Below, in pieces: positions 55,753 through 64,000 of a stretch of 64,000 bases of DNA. Under the pieces are notes generated by a model. That model did not search any database, was not told where the DNA came from, and saw only the letters and a list, made by a program, of their open reading frames with translations. This DNA is from Ectopseudomonas mendocina. GTDB taxonomy: Bacteria > Pseudomonadota > Gammaproteobacteria > Pseudomonadales > Pseudomonadaceae. Every line of letters starts with the position of its first letter. Position 1 is the stretch's first letter. The stretch spans positions 62,001 to 126,000 of the forward strand of contig NZ_SCFY01000014.1 in the NCBI RefSeq assembly GCF_007049795.1, given 5' to 3'. The position numbers were made by a program, and so were the translations under genes.

Positions 55753-55925
55753 TTCGACTTCTCCCGGCGCAAACGGCGCGCCTCGTCTTGCAGGTAACGG
55801 CGGCGCGCCAGGATCGGCAGCACCACATTCAACGCCAGGATCGCCAGGCTGATGCCGTAGGCGCTCCAGACGTAGGGGCCATGGGTACCCATGGCAAGGA
55901 ATTCGGAAAAGGACGAAAAGCTCAT
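55749..55925 (-). CDS. ccmD: Heme exporter accessory protein CcmD
   Basis: The protein has 58 residues from ATG 55925 ([20 protein letters not shown]). One membrane helix ([20 protein letters not shown]) and a basic cytoplasmic tail ([18 protein letters not shown]). The MGxHGPYVW segment is the CcmD hallmark. Known role: helps release holo-CcmE from CcmC. The longer open frame upstream overlaps ccmC and is not used. Confidence 0.93.
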   Translation of the reverse strand: MSFSSFSEFLAMGTHGPYVWSAYGISLAILALNVVLPILARRRYLQDEARRLRREKSK

Positions 55926-56677
55926 GCCTTGCCCTCCACCAGTGCCTGTACTTCGGCTTTCACCCAGCTGCTGCGCGCTTCGCGCTTTAGCACTTCCAGA
56001 CGCATGCGATAGAGCAGCACGGCACCGAAGAAACAGTAGAAACCCAACACCGCCAGCAGTAGCGGCAGCCACATTTCCACCGGCATCGCCGGTTTTTCGG
56101 TGATTTTGAAAGTGGCGGTCTGGTGCAGCGAGTTCCACCACTCCACCGAGTACTTGATGATCGGGATGTTGACCACGCCGACGATGGCCAGCACGGCACA
56201 GGCCTTGGCGGCGCTGTCGCGGTTGCTGATGGCGTTGCCCAGGGCGATGACGCCGAAGTAGAGGAACAGCAGGATCAGCATCGAGGTCAGACGCGCATCC
56301 CAGACCCAGTAGGTGCCCCAGGTCGGTTTGCCCCAGATGGCGCCGGTGAGCAATGCAATAGCGGTCATCCAGGCACCGATGGGGGCTGCCTGTTGCACGG
56401 CGACGTCTGCCAGCTTCATCTTCCAGACCAGGCCGACCAGGCCAGCAACGGCCAGCGTCACGTAGATAGACTGAGCGAGAAAGGCGGCAGGAACGTGGAT
56501 GTAGATGATGCGAAAGCTGTTGCCCTGCTGGTAATCCGGCGGCGCGAACGCCAGGCCCCAGATCAGACCAGCCGCGCTCAGCAACACGGCAGCGATGCTG
56601 AGCCAGGGCAGCCAGCGGCCACTCATCTCATAGAACCACTTGGGCGAACCCCATTTGTGAAACCACGTCCAGTTCAT
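55922..56677 (-). CDS. ccmC: Heme-handling membrane protein CcmC
   Basis: The protein has 251 residues with six membrane helices. The WWD heme motif appears as [18 protein letters not shown], with conserved His before ([11 protein letters not shown]) and after ([10 protein letters not shown]). Known role: loads heme onto CcmE together with CcmAB/D. Start ATG 56677. A 65-bp gap separates it from ccmB, the only sizeable gap in the operon. Confidence 0.95.
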   Translation of the reverse strand: MNWTWFHKWGSPKWFYEMSGRWLPWLSIAAVLLSAAGLIWGLAFAPPDYQQGNSFRIIYIHVPAAFLAQSIYVTLAVAGLVGLVWKMKLADVAVQQAAPIGAWMTAIALLTGAIWGKPTWGTYWVWDARLTSMLILLFLYFGVIALGNAISNRDSAAKACAVLAIVGVVNIPIIKYSVEWWNSLHQTATFKITEKPAMPVEMWLPLLLAVLGFYCFFGAVLLYRMRLEVLKREARSSWVKAEVQALVEGKA

Positions 56678-56742
56678 GCTCGACTCATTATTCAGGCCTG
56701 ATCCGGCGGTTGCCCGGTTCAGAGGTCAATCACGGTTCGTTG

Positions 56743-57414
56743 TTATTCGCCGACGCTGATGGTCAGACCGGCGGCAATCGCAAAAGGTGTCAGGGTCACT
56801 GCCAATGCAGTGAGGCTGGCCAGCCATAACAGATGGCCGGTAGCCGGCAGTCCTTGCAGGGCCGCCTGCAACGCCCCGCTGCCAAGAATCAGCACCGGGA
56901 TGTACAGCGGCAGAATCAGCAGCGCCAGCAGCAGACCGCCGCGCTTGAGACCGACGGTGAGCGCGGCGCCCACCGCACCGAGCAGGCTCAGCACCGGGGT
57001 GCCGAGTAGCAGGGAAATCAGCAACACCGGCAGGCAACGCCCGGGCAAGCCGAGCATCAGCGCCAGCAAGGGCGCCAGCAGCACCAGCGCCAACCCACTG
57101 AATAGCCAGTGTGCCAGCACCTTGGCCAACACCAGAAGAGGCAGGGGGTGCGACGAAAGGACCCACTGTTCGAGCGAGCCGTCCTCGAAATCACTGCGGA
57201 AAAGCCCGTCCAGCGAGAGCAGCACGGCCAAAAGCGCCGCGACCCAGACCAGGCCAGGGGAAAGGGTTTGCAACAATTGCGTCTCTGGTCCCACCGCCAG
57301 CGGGAACAGCGCGATGACGATGGCGAAGAACACCAGCGGGTTGGCCAGATCGGACGGGCGGCGAGCGAGCAGGCGCATTTCGCGCGACAGCAGCTGTGTG
57401 AAAACGTTGCTCAT
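56743..57414 (-). CDS. ccmB: Heme exporter permease subunit CcmB
   Basis: The protein has 223 residues from ATG 57414 ([20 protein letters not shown]). Six membrane segments, with conserved [16 protein letters not shown] and [37 protein letters not shown]. Known role: membrane subunit of the CcmAB ABC complex which drives release of holo-CcmE. The start overlaps the ccmA stop (ATGA). Confidence 0.94.
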   Translation of the reverse strand: MSNVFTQLLSREMRLLARRPSDLANPLVFFAIVIALFPLAVGPETQLLQTLSPGLVWVAALLAVLLSLDGLFRSDFEDGSLEQWVLSSHPLPLLVLAKVLAHWLFSGLALVLLAPLLALMLGLPGRCLPVLLISLLLGTPVLSLLGAVGAALTVGLKRGGLLLALLILPLYIPVLILGSGALQAALQGLPATGHLLWLASLTALAVTLTPFAIAAGLTISVGE

Positions 57415-58055
57415 GCGGCGTACTGCCCCAGATCCAGATCGCGATAGGTCGCCGGTGTGCGTTGCAGACTGTGGTGAGTGGTCAGCACCACGACACCCCC
57501 ACGCTCGCAATGGCCGGCCAGGTGCGCTTCGAGTTGCGCCACGCCACTCTTGTCCAGTGCGGTGAACGGCTCATCGAGCACCCACAGCGGGGGTGTATCG
57601 GCCAGATAAAGACGGGCCAGCGCGACACGGCGCTGTTGGCCGGCCGACAGCGTATGACAGGGAACATCTTCGAAACCGCGCAGGCCGACCGCTTCCAGCG
57701 CCTGCCAGATCGCCTCGCGACTGGCCGGGCGATGCAGCGCGCAGAGCCAGGCCAGGTTCTCTTCGGCGCTCAGCAGGCCCTTGATGCCGGCGGCATGGCC
57801 AATCCACAACAGGTTGCGCGCCAACTCGCTGCGCTGCTCGGCCAGGGTCTGGCCCTGCAGGAGGATGTCACCGGAGGTCGGCTGACGCAGGCCCGCGATC
57901 AGCCGTAGCAAGCTGGTCTTGCCGCTGCCGTTGGGGCCGCTGATCTGCAACATGTCGCCCGGCTGCAGGGCGAAGTGCAACTGCTCGAAGAGCATGCGCC
58001 AGTCCCGCTCACAGCTGAGCGCCACGGCTTCGAGAAGGGGAACGGGACGGGTCAT
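57411..58055 (-). CDS. ccmA: Heme exporter ATP-binding subunit CcmA
   Basis: The protein has 214 residues. Walker [10 protein letters not shown] (40-48), signature [14 protein letters not shown], Walker [14 protein letters not shown] and the switch TTHHSL are all present. First gene of the ccm operon (A-B-C-D-E-F-G-H-I plus a lipoprotein, all minus strand and mostly with 4-bp overlaps). The promoter should lie within 58056-58200. Confidence 0.95.
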   Translation of the reverse strand: MTRPVPLLEAVALSCERDWRMLFEQLHFALQPGDMLQISGPNGSGKTSLLRLIAGLRQPTSGDILLQGQTLAEQRSELARNLLWIGHAAGIKGLLSAEENLAWLCALHRPASREAIWQALEAVGLRGFEDVPCHTLSAGQQRRVALARLYLADTPPLWVLDEPFTALDKSGVAQLEAHLAGHCERGGVVVLTTHHSLQRTPATYRDLDLGQYAA

Positions 58056-58212
58056 CGATACCTGGCAGGGTTAAAGTCGACGGTGCTCCGGCCGCTATAT
58101 TGAAGCGTGCCGGAACTACTATGCGCAGCGGGCGGCATTATACATGGCGCGCCACTGTCCCCGCAGTCAGCATTTTCGACAGGGTGTTAATCTGTGGCAG
58201 GCAAATCAGCCG

Positions 58213-58241
58213 TAGGCTGTACTCGTGAAGCAGTACGCCAT
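58213..58241. repeat. Short palindromic repeat (second copy)
   Basis: Near-identical to 21998-22025: GTACT / AGTAC arms round CGTGAAGC, followed by GCCATCA. It lies 18 bp before the FliK-like gene start. Confidence 0.65.
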
Positions 58242-58258
58242 CAGATACGTGAGAGCCC

Positions 58259-59788
58259 ATGAGCGAAATCAGCAGCCCACGCCCGCTTCCCCCTTCCGTA
58301 CCGGTGATTCGCAACACTGCGACGGCGGCAGACATGGCCGTGCGCCTGTTGCAACCACTGGAAGGCATGCTGGCGGCCGGCGAAAGCGCCAAGGCCGAAG
58401 TCGTGGCGATTCGCGAACAAGCGCAAAGCTTCCAGCTGCTGCTCAAACTGACCCTCGCAGGCGGCAAGCAGGCGACTCTGCAAGCCGAGAGCCCCAGGCC
58501 GCTGGCTCAGGGCAGCGCGCTGGTGGTCACCGCACTGTCCGAGACTCGCCTGGCGCTGGCCCTGCAGGCTGGCGGTGACAAGCCGCTGACCAGCCTCGAC
58601 CTGCAGCAACTGCCACCCGGTACGTTGGTGCAGGGCAAGATCGTCAGCAACGCCCCGCTGCCGACACAGAATGCGCAGACGATCTATCGCCTGGTGGTCA
58701 ACCTGCTCAACACTCCGCTGGCTGGCAACAAGCTGGCCATCGACAGCCCCTTGAATCTGCCGCTCGGTAGCCTGCTCAGCGCGCAAGTGCAAGGCAGCCA
58801 GAGTCTCGCCTTTCTGCCACTCAGCGGCCGCCTGGATCAGTTGGTGCTGGGCCAGCAACTGGCCGCCCAGCAGAATCGCCAGGCGTCGCTGGAGGGCTTG
58901 TTCAAGGGCCTGCAGAACCTGAGCGGTGGCGATGAGGCGCTGCGCGGCAGTATCGACAAGCTGCTTGCCGGCCTCCCCGACAGCGCCCAGTTGAGTACCG
59001 CCAAAGGCCTGGCGCAGGCACTCGAAGGCAGTGGTGTGCTGCTCGAAGCCAAACTGCTGCAGGGCCAGACCGGCTCATTGCCGCAGGACCTGAAGGCCAA
59101 CCTGCTGCGCCTGATCGCCCAGCTGATGCCGCAACTTCCAGGTGTCTCCGGGCCCCTTGCCGGCCTGCAGAACGCCCTTAACCAGAACTTGCCCAACCTG
59201 GCTCGGCAACTGCTCGGCGCAGGGGCTACCGGAACGGCACGCCAACAGGCGCTGACCTTTCCCCTGCCCTCGCGCTTGCTGCAGAACATGGATGGCGAAG
59301 CCGACCTGGAAACCCTGCTGAAGCTGGCCGCTGCAGCCGTCTCACGGCTACAGACCCATCAGCTATCGAGCCTGGCGCAAACCCAGGTGGATGCCAACGG
59401 CAACCTGCTGACCACCTGGCAGCTGGAGTTGCCCATGCGCCACCAGCAGGAAGTGATTCCACTGCAGATCAAACTGCAGCGCGAAGACAGTGGCAAGGCG
59501 GAGAAAGCGGAGCAGAAGGAAACGCTCTGGCGCGTGGAACTGGCCTTCGACCTCGATCATCTTGGCCCGCTGCAGGTTCGCGCTCAACTACTGCGCGGCA
59601 GCCTCTCCAGCCAACTGTGGGCCGAACGCGCCGATACCGCATCGCTGATCACCGCCGAGCTGGGCAACCTGCGTGAGCGCCTGCTAGCCGCAGGACTGGA
59701 GGTTGGCGAACTGGCCTGCAGCCAGGGCATGCCACCGCAAGGACCGAAAACCTCGCTGGAACAACGCTGGGTGGACGAAACCGCATGA
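58259..59788 (+). CDS. FliK-like flagellar hook-length control protein
   Basis: The protein has 509 residues. The first two thirds are Leu/Gln/Ala-rich and low in complexity, as in secreted molecular-ruler proteins. The C-terminus (about 375-495) fits the Flg_hook domain: WQLELPMRHQQEVIPLQIKLQRE, LWRVELAFDLDHLGPLQVRAQLLRGSLSSQLWAERADT, LRERLLAAGLEVGELAC. It is not in the main fliK locus but pairs with a FlhB C-terminal-like gene (4-bp overlap), which mirrors the FliK-FlhB substrate-switch partnership. It may be a second such pair. Present near ccmA also in P. aeruginosa, from memory. Confidence 0.8.
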   Translation: MSEISSPRPLPPSVPVIRNTATAADMAVRLLQPLEGMLAAGESAKAEVVAIREQAQSFQLLLKLTLAGGKQATLQAESPRPLAQGSALVVTALSETRLALALQAGGDKPLTSLDLQQLPPGTLVQGKIVSNAPLPTQNAQTIYRLVVNLLNTPLAGNKLAIDSPLNLPLGSLLSAQVQGSQSLAFLPLSGRLDQLVLGQQLAAQQNRQASLEGLFKGLQNLSGGDEALRGSIDKLLAGLPDSAQLSTAKGLAQALEGSGVLLEAKLLQGQTGSLPQDLKANLLRLIAQLMPQLPGVSGPLAGLQNALNQNLPNLARQLLGAGATGTARQQALTFPLPSRLLQNMDGEADLETLLKLAAAAVSRLQTHQLSSLAQTQVDANGNLLTTWQLELPMRHQQEVIPLQIKLQREDSGKAEKAEQKETLWRVELAFDLDHLGPLQVRAQLLRGSLSSQLWAERADTASLITAELGNLRERLLAAGLEVGELACSQGMPPQGPKTSLEQRWVDETA

Positions 59789-60135
59789 GCCGCAAGCCGC
59801 AGTCCGAAGCGCGTCAGGCCATCGCCCTCAACTATGACGGGCAAAACGCACCGATACTCAGCGCCAAGGGTGATGACGAACTGGCCGAAGCCATTCTCTC
59901 CATCGCTCGCGAATACGAAGTACCGATCTATGAAAATGCCGAGTTGGTGCGTCTGCTGGCGCGCCTCGAACTGGGCGATGCCATTCCTGACGCGCTGTAT
60001 CGCTGCATTGCCGAGATCATCGCTTTTGCCTGGCACCTGCAGGGCAGGACACCGGAGGGTTTCACTCCGACACAGGAAAGCGAGCGCGACGTCACCCCGC
60101 CACTCCCCCGCCTGAGTGGGCCGAGTGCCGATTAA
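59785..60135 (+). CDS. FlhB C-terminal domain-like protein
   Basis: The protein has 116 residues. QAIALNYDGQNAPILSAKGDDELAEAILSIAREYEVPIYENAELVRLLARLELGDAIPDALYRCIAEIIAFAW follows the cytoplasmic domain of FlhB/YscU closely. The autocleavage NPTH motif, which would stand before this stretch, is absent, so the protein corresponds to the part after cleavage and needs no processing. Known relatives: FhlX-type proteins that can stand in for the FlhB C-terminus. Overlaps the FliK-like gene. The tail (ERDVTPPLPRLSGPSAD) is disordered. Confidence 0.85.
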   Translation: MSRKPQSEARQAIALNYDGQNAPILSAKGDDELAEAILSIAREYEVPIYENAELVRLLARLELGDAIPDALYRCIAEIIAFAWHLQGRTPEGFTPTQESERDVTPPLPRLSGPSAD

Positions 60136-60194
60136 CGGGAACCCGCCAGAACACGTTGAGGGACCGGCAGAAAAGAACTTCGCGGCCGTAGCGC

Positions 60195-60608
60195 TTAGGC
60201 TTTCTTGGGTCGATGCAGCCGGCTGATCAGCTCGGCCTCGGCCATGCTGAGACCACATGACTGCGTGAGATCGTCGACGCTGGCGCCCATGCCAACCAGG
60301 CGAGCGGCCTGGGTGAAGGACAGACTGTTAGGATCGCGCTGCTCGATCTGGCTAACCTTGTCCGGCAGCGGCGCCACCACACGGCGCAGCTCATGCAGCT
60401 CTTCGCCCATGCGAATGCTGCCGGTCAGGTAGGCGTCGAGACGTTTACTCAGCTCCCTGATCCGCGCATCGCGCACGGCGTCACGCTTGGCCTGTTCGTC
60501 CAGCAGGCGTTGCTGGTTGCGGTACAGGCCTTTGCAGACGATGCCCAGGGCCACGCATAGCAGCGCCACGAAGGCTAGAGCCGCGGCAAGCATGGCGAAT
60601 TCGGACAT
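60195..60608 (-). CDS. DUF2802 membrane protein
   Basis: The protein has 137 residues. One N-terminal membrane helix (FAMLAAALAFVALLCVALGIV), a charged helical linker with heptads (LLDEQAKRDAVRDARIRELSKRLDAYL), and a C-terminal helix-turn-helix-like DUF2802 stretch (AARLVGMGASVDDLTQSCGLSMAEAELISRLH). It follows cheW by 3 bp, as in other pseudomonads' flagellar/chemotaxis operons. The function is unknown. Confidence 0.85.
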   Translation of the reverse strand: MSEFAMLAAALAFVALLCVALGIVCKGLYRNQQRLLDEQAKRDAVRDARIRELSKRLDAYLTGSIRMGEELHELRRVVAPLPDKVSQIEQRDPNSLSFTQAARLVGMGASVDDLTQSCGLSMAEAELISRLHRPKKA

Positions 60609-60611
60609 GGC

Positions 60612-61091
60612 TCAGATGCTCTCCAGCTCCGACCACTCTTCCTCGGACATCATCTTGTCCAGCTCGACCAGAATCAGCAGCTCGCCGTTCTTGTTGCACA
60701 CGCCCTGGATGAACTTGGCCGACTCGTCGTTACCGACGTTCGGTGCCGTCTCGATCTCGGACTGACGCAGGTAGACCACTTCGGCCACACTGTCGACCAG
60801 GATGCCGACCACTTGTTTGTCCGCCTCGATGATGACGATACGGGTGTTGTCGGTGACCGGCGCCGAACCCAGGCCGAAGCGCTGGCGGGTATCGATCACG
60901 GTCACCACGTTGCCGCGCAGGTTGATGATGCCCAACACGTAGCTCGGCGCACCCGGGACCGGAGCGATCTCGGTGTAACGCAGGACTTCCTGCACCTGCA
61001 TCACGTTGATGCCGTAGGTCTCGTTGTCCAGGCGAAAGGTCACCCACTGCAGAATCGGATCTTCGGCACCTTGTGCAGAACTTTTCTTCAT
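60612..61091 (-). CDS. cheW: Chemotaxis coupling protein CheW
   Basis: The protein has 159 residues, a single CheW domain: LQWVTFRLDNETYGINVMQVQEVLRY, PGAPSYVLGIINLRGNVVTVIDTRQRFGL, and VGILVDSVAEVVYLRQSEIE. Known role: connects chemoreceptors such as Aer to CheA. In an operon after parC-parP and before the DUF2802 gene. Confidence 0.93.
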   Translation of the reverse strand: MKKSSAQGAEDPILQWVTFRLDNETYGINVMQVQEVLRYTEIAPVPGAPSYVLGIINLRGNVVTVIDTRQRFGLGSAPVTDNTRIVIIEADKQVVGILVDSVAEVVYLRQSEIETAPNVGNDESAKFIQGVCNKNGELLILVELDKMMSEEEWSELESI

Positions 61092-61186
61092 GTCCCTAGC
61101 CTCGTCAAAAACCGCTCAGTGCGGCATGCGCGGGTCGACCCGCTTGTCATCAACTATAGAGCCCGTTGGCACAGGCCCACCAATTC

Positions 61187-61990
61187 TCAATGCAGTTTTC
61201 CGCCATTCAGGCGCTTCGCCCCACCGCTGGCGATCAGTTCAGCCAATGCCGCTACGTCGAGCAGCGCGCACATGTGCTCGATCACCGTACCGGCTAACCA
61301 GGGACGCTGGGTACGCTGGCTGCGCCACTTGACCTCGCTCGGGTCCAGGCGAATCGAGCGGCTGACCTGATGCACCGCCAACCCCCACTCGTAGCCCTGC
61401 ACCGAAATCACGTATTGAAGGCCTTCGCGGAAGTCCTCGCGATAACGGTCTGGCATCACCCAACGGGCTGTATCCAGTACTTTCAGGTTACCGGCCTGGC
61501 TCGGCAGGATGCCAAGAAACCAATCCGGCTGACCAAACAGCGGCGTCAGTTCCTGACCTTCGAGCGGATAGATCGAGCCCAGGCAAATCAGCGGCACGGC
61601 CAGGGTCAACCCGGCAACGTCGAACAGCAGGCATTCGAACGGCTCCTCGGCCCAGGCAGGACGACCATCGGCTAGGTGCGCTGCCGGCTGCGGCGCCAGC
61701 TCGGCAGCGGGAGCAACTACTGGCGGCGCCTCATCGATGACCGGAACCTGTATCGGCGCGAGTAATTCGACCGGCGCAACGTCCGCCTGTACCTGCGGCT
61801 CGATCACGCTAGCGAGTACTACCGGCTCGACCAACCGCGCATCGCGCACTTGCTCCTCGAGCACTGCAGCCTCGAACTCGTCGAGGCTGACGGACATCTC
61901 CAGTTCGGCGGCAGCTTCCTGCAGCAGCCCATCGAGGTAGGACTGCAGAGCCAGCTGGGAACGCGTAGCGGTGGCGAGGTTACGACTCAT
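61187..61990 (-). CDS. parP: CheW-domain polar chemotaxis protein ParP
   Basis: The protein has 267 residues. The N-terminal half (1-125) is acidic with a Pro/Val-rich low-complexity linker; the C-terminal half is a CheW-like domain (FECLLFDVAGLTLAVPLICLGSIYPL, WFLGILPSQAGNLKVLDTARWVM, YEWGLAVHQVSRSIRLDPSEVKWR). Known family: ParP ties ParC and CheA to the cell pole. The context just after a ParA-type gene supports this. Confidence 0.85.
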   Translation of the reverse strand: MSRNLATATRSQLALQSYLDGLLQEAAAELEMSVSLDEFEAAVLEEQVRDARLVEPVVLASVIEPQVQADVAPVELLAPIQVPVIDEAPPVVAPAAELAPQPAAHLADGRPAWAEEPFECLLFDVAGLTLAVPLICLGSIYPLEGQELTPLFGQPDWFLGILPSQAGNLKVLDTARWVMPDRYREDFREGLQYVISVQGYEWGLAVHQVSRSIRLDPSEVKWRSQRTQRPWLAGTVIEHMCALLDVAALAELIASGGAKRLNGGKLH

Positions 61991-62076
61991 GACTGGAACC
62001 CGGAATAAGATCTTGACAGCCTATCGGCCGCGGCATGCTCCGACTTGAGTGTCGCAGTTCAACACAGACGCTCATT

Positions 62077-62865
62077 TCAAGCCACCTGCGCCGCCGGCTG
62101 ATGACTCAACAGATGCTTGAGCAGCGCTCGGTAGGCGATGACGCCACGGCTGTTCGCATCGAACTGCGAAGGCGTGCGCCCAGCCCGGCTGGCATCACGC
62201 AAGCGCGTGTCGACCGGAATGTAAGCCGGCCACAGGTGCTCAGGGTAAGTGTTGCGCAGTAGCCGCAGCGTACTCATGGACGCCTGGGTGCGGCGGTCGA
62301 ACAGCGTCGGCACGATGGTGAAAGGCAAAGCCTGCTTACGCGAGCGATTGATCATCGCCAGCGTGGTGATCATGCGCTCCAGGCCTTTAACTGCGAGGAA
62401 TTCGGTCTGCACCGGTATCGCCAGTTGCTGGCTCGCCGCCAGGGCGTTGACCATCAGTACGCCGAGCAAGGGCGGGCTGTCGATGATGGCGTGATCGAAA
62501 TCCTCCCACAGCTGCGCCAGGCTCTTGGCGATCACCAGCCCCAAGCCATTCTGCCCTGGCGACTGGCGCTCGAGCGTGGCCAGCGCGGTGCTCGACGGCA
62601 ACAGGGAGATATTCTCGTGACTGGTGCTGTGCAGCAGTTGCTTGGGCAGGCCCTGCGGCACATTGCCCTGATGCAGGAACAGATCGAAGCAACTGTGCTC
62701 CAGCGTATCGGGATCATGACCGAAATAGCTGGTCATCGACCCATGCGGGTCGAGATCGACGACGATCACGCGCTTGCCGGCATCGGCCAACAGGCCTGCC
62801 AGCGCGATGGAGGTGGTGGTCTTGCCGACCCCGCCCTTCTGATTGGCTACTGCCCAGACTTTCAT
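62077..62865 (-). CDS. parC: ParA-type ATPase ParC (chemotaxis array positioning)
   Basis: The protein has 262 residues. The deviant Walker A KGGVGKTTT is at residues 10-18; switch regions VVDLDPHGSMTSYFG and DHAIIDSPPLLGVLMVNAL follow. Known role: ParA-like ATPase that localises chemotaxis arrays to the pole with ParP. No parB or parS is adjacent, which argues against chromosome partitioning. Located between motD and parP. Confidence 0.88.
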   Translation of the reverse strand: MKVWAVANQKGGVGKTTTSIALAGLLADAGKRVIVVDLDPHGSMTSYFGHDPDTLEHSCFDLFLHQGNVPQGLPKQLLHSTSHENISLLPSSTALATLERQSPGQNGLGLVIAKSLAQLWEDFDHAIIDSPPLLGVLMVNALAASQQLAIPVQTEFLAVKGLERMITTLAMINRSRKQALPFTIVPTLFDRRTQASMSTLRLLRNTYPEHLWPAYIPVDTRLRDASRAGRTPSQFDANSRGVIAYRALLKHLLSHQPAAQVA

Positions 62866-62947
62866 CTTCTCTCATCCTCCCGGCAAGAGGCGCTCAGGCC
62901 GAGAATGGCTGTCGCACGCACGCAGCAGGCGACTAGGATTTGACGGC

Positions 62948-63757
62948 TCACGACTGTGGAACCCCCGACGCAGACGCCGGTGCAGGTTGCGTGCCAGCAT
63001 CGGACTGCTGGGTTGCGGCGCTGCCAGCGCCACGTCGCGTGTCGAGATTGCGGGAAATCACCAGCACGACCCGACGGTTTCGCCCCCTACCCTCTGCGGT
63101 AGCATTGTCGGCCACCGGCTGGAATTCGCCATACCCCACTGCGGCCAGGCGCGAAGGGTCGACGCCATCCATGGCCAGCATACGCACGATGCTCGAGGCG
63201 CGCGCCGAAGACAGCTCCCAGTTGGTCGGATACTGGGCAGTCTGGATCGGCAGGTTATCGGTGAACCCCTCGACCTTGACCGGATTCTGGTAAGGCGCCA
63301 GGATTTTGGCCACCTTCTCGATAATATCGAAAGCCTGATTGTTGGGAATCGCATCGCCGCTAGGAAAGAGCAGACTGGAGCTGAGCTCGATCTCGATCCA
63401 CATCTCGTTGCCGCGCACGGTCAGCTGATCGCTCTGGATCAGGTCGCCAAAGGCCTCACGCACGCTGGAGGCGATGCTTTGCAGGGTCGAATCCGAACTG
63501 GGGTCGTCCTTCGAGGTGTTATCAGGCTCACTGGTGCGCGGCCGCTCCTCACCGACCGGGATCGGCTTGATCGAGCGATCGGGCTGATTGAACACGCCCG
63601 TCAGCGACTCCGAGAGGATCTTGTACTTGCCTTCGTTGATCGAGGAAATCGAGTACATCACCACGAAAAAGGCGAACAACAGGGTGATGAAGTCAGCGTA
63701 GGACACCAGCCAACGCTCGTGATTCTCGTGCTCTTCATGATGCCGCCTGCGCGCCAT
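62948..63757 (-). CDS. motD: Flagellar motor stator protein MotD
   Basis: The protein has 269 residues, MotB family. One membrane helix (FITLLFAFFVVMYSI) with the proton-binding Asp22 (SYADF), a plug/linker segment, and a C-terminal OmpA-like peptidoglycan-binding domain (VEGFTDNLPIQ, NWELSSARASSIVRMLAMDGV, AVGYGEFQP). The Ala/Ser/Pro-rich tail is probably disordered. Known role: stator partner of MotC; the motCD set supports swarming in Pseudomonas. 12 bp after motC. Confidence 0.93.
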   Translation of the reverse strand: MARRRHHEEHENHERWLVSYADFITLLFAFFVVMYSISSINEGKYKILSESLTGVFNQPDRSIKPIPVGEERPRTSEPDNTSKDDPSSDSTLQSIASSVREAFGDLIQSDQLTVRGNEMWIEIELSSSLLFPSGDAIPNNQAFDIIEKVAKILAPYQNPVKVEGFTDNLPIQTAQYPTNWELSSARASSIVRMLAMDGVDPSRLAAVGYGEFQPVADNATAEGRGRNRRVVLVISRNLDTRRGAGSAATQQSDAGTQPAPASASGVPQS

Positions 63758-63769
63758 GCCATACCTCCA

Positions 63770-64000
63770 TCAGTCCATGAAGCCTTGCAGCTTCAGTTCG
63801 ATGGAGCGCGGATTCTCACCCTCGGCGATGGACAGGATGCCTTCGAGGAGCATCTCGCGGTAACGCGACTGGCGCAGCGCGATGGACTTTAGCTTGTTGC
63901 CTATCGGTAGCAGCAGCAGGTTGGCAAAACCGACACCGTAGATGGTGGCAACGAACGCCACGGCAATGCCACTGCCGAGCATGCTGGGATCAGCCAGGTT
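63770..64000 (-). CDS. motC: Flagellar motor protein MotC, C-terminal part (partial)
   Basis: The gene runs off the right edge. The visible 76 residues (NLADPSMLGSGIAVAFVATIYGVGFANLLLLPIGNKLK, then YREMLLEGILSIAEGENPRSIELKLQGFMD) are the MotA-family end, with the fourth membrane helix and the cytoplasmic tail. Forms the proton channel with MotD. Confidence 0.92.
   Translation of the reverse strand, partial: NLADPSMLGSGIAVAFVATIYGVGFANLLLLPIGNKLKSIALRQSRYREMLLEGILSIAEGENPRSIELKLQGFMD

Noticed and set aside
62077-62865. ParA-type gene as chromosome or plasmid partition system
   Set aside because: No parB or parS adjacent; the parP, cheW and motCD neighbours point to chemotaxis array positioning.

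Overview
The window reads as a stretch of a Pseudomonas chromosome. It is GC-rich and densely coded, and gene content and order match what is known from P. aeruginosa and its relatives: aer, aceK, aroC, a urate/allantoin cluster running into gcl-hyi-glxR-ttuD-pyk, ccmABCDEFGHI, and cheW-parP-parC-motD-motC. The many REP-type palindromes and miniature repeats between genes point to the P. mendocina / oleovorans / pseudoalcaligenes side of the genus. That placement is an inference. I see no tRNA or rRNA gene, no CRISPR array, no complete IS and no prophage.

Layout. (1) 1-15.7 kb is a Lap-type biofilm adhesion module: the 3' end of a LapD-like EAL gene, a giant type I-secreted RTX adhesin (minus strand, about 3150 aa) with an N-terminal retention module and a TAAG site typical of LapG cleavage, and a divergent lapE-lapB-lapC secretion operon. 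(2) 15.8-28.7 kb is mixed housekeeping: DTW-domain tRNA modification enzyme, Aer receptor, a decayed metallo-beta-lactamase-fold gene, aceK, an EamA transporter, an alkA-ogt DNA-alkylation repair pair, and an aroC-MFS-cupin operon. The cupin is an acireductone-dioxygenase relative that has lost all four metal ligands. (3) 28.9-47 kb is a purine catabolism block: hiuH, puuE, uraD, allA, puuD, a purine permease, a Tsx-type porin, moaA (molybdopterin for xanthine dehydrogenase), TetR and LysR regulators, a GlcG-like protein, then gcl, hyi, glxR, ttuD and pyk. Together they take urate to glyoxylate and on to 2-phosphoglycerate and pyruvate. Two links look broken: no allantoicase gene lies between uraD and allA, and pyk carries an in-frame amber codon. 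(4) 47.3-50.7 kb holds a shortened urea transporter, a secreted small protein, a K+ channel-like protein and a SLC13 anion permease. (5) 50.7-58.1 kb is the complete cytochrome c maturation operon ccmA-I on the minus strand. (6) 58.2-64 kb is flagellar/chemotaxis: FliK-like and FlhB-C-terminal-like proteins on the plus strand, then DUF2802, cheW, parP, parC, motD and the 3' end of motC on the minus strand.

Signals not explained by gene annotation: two miniature elements (18.7 and 23.5 kb) that share an internal core but have different terminal inverted repeats; four copies of a TTGTRYACAA-type palindrome confined to the purine/glyoxylate block; a 5' fragment of a group II intron sitting directly after a terminator hairpin and abutting a wrecked periplasmic binding-protein gene; and several families of REP/REPIN-like inverted repeats. 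I did not find a clear new multi-gene defence or biosynthetic system. The strongest leads are the metal-less acireductone-dioxygenase homologue, the purine operator set and the shared-core miniature elements.
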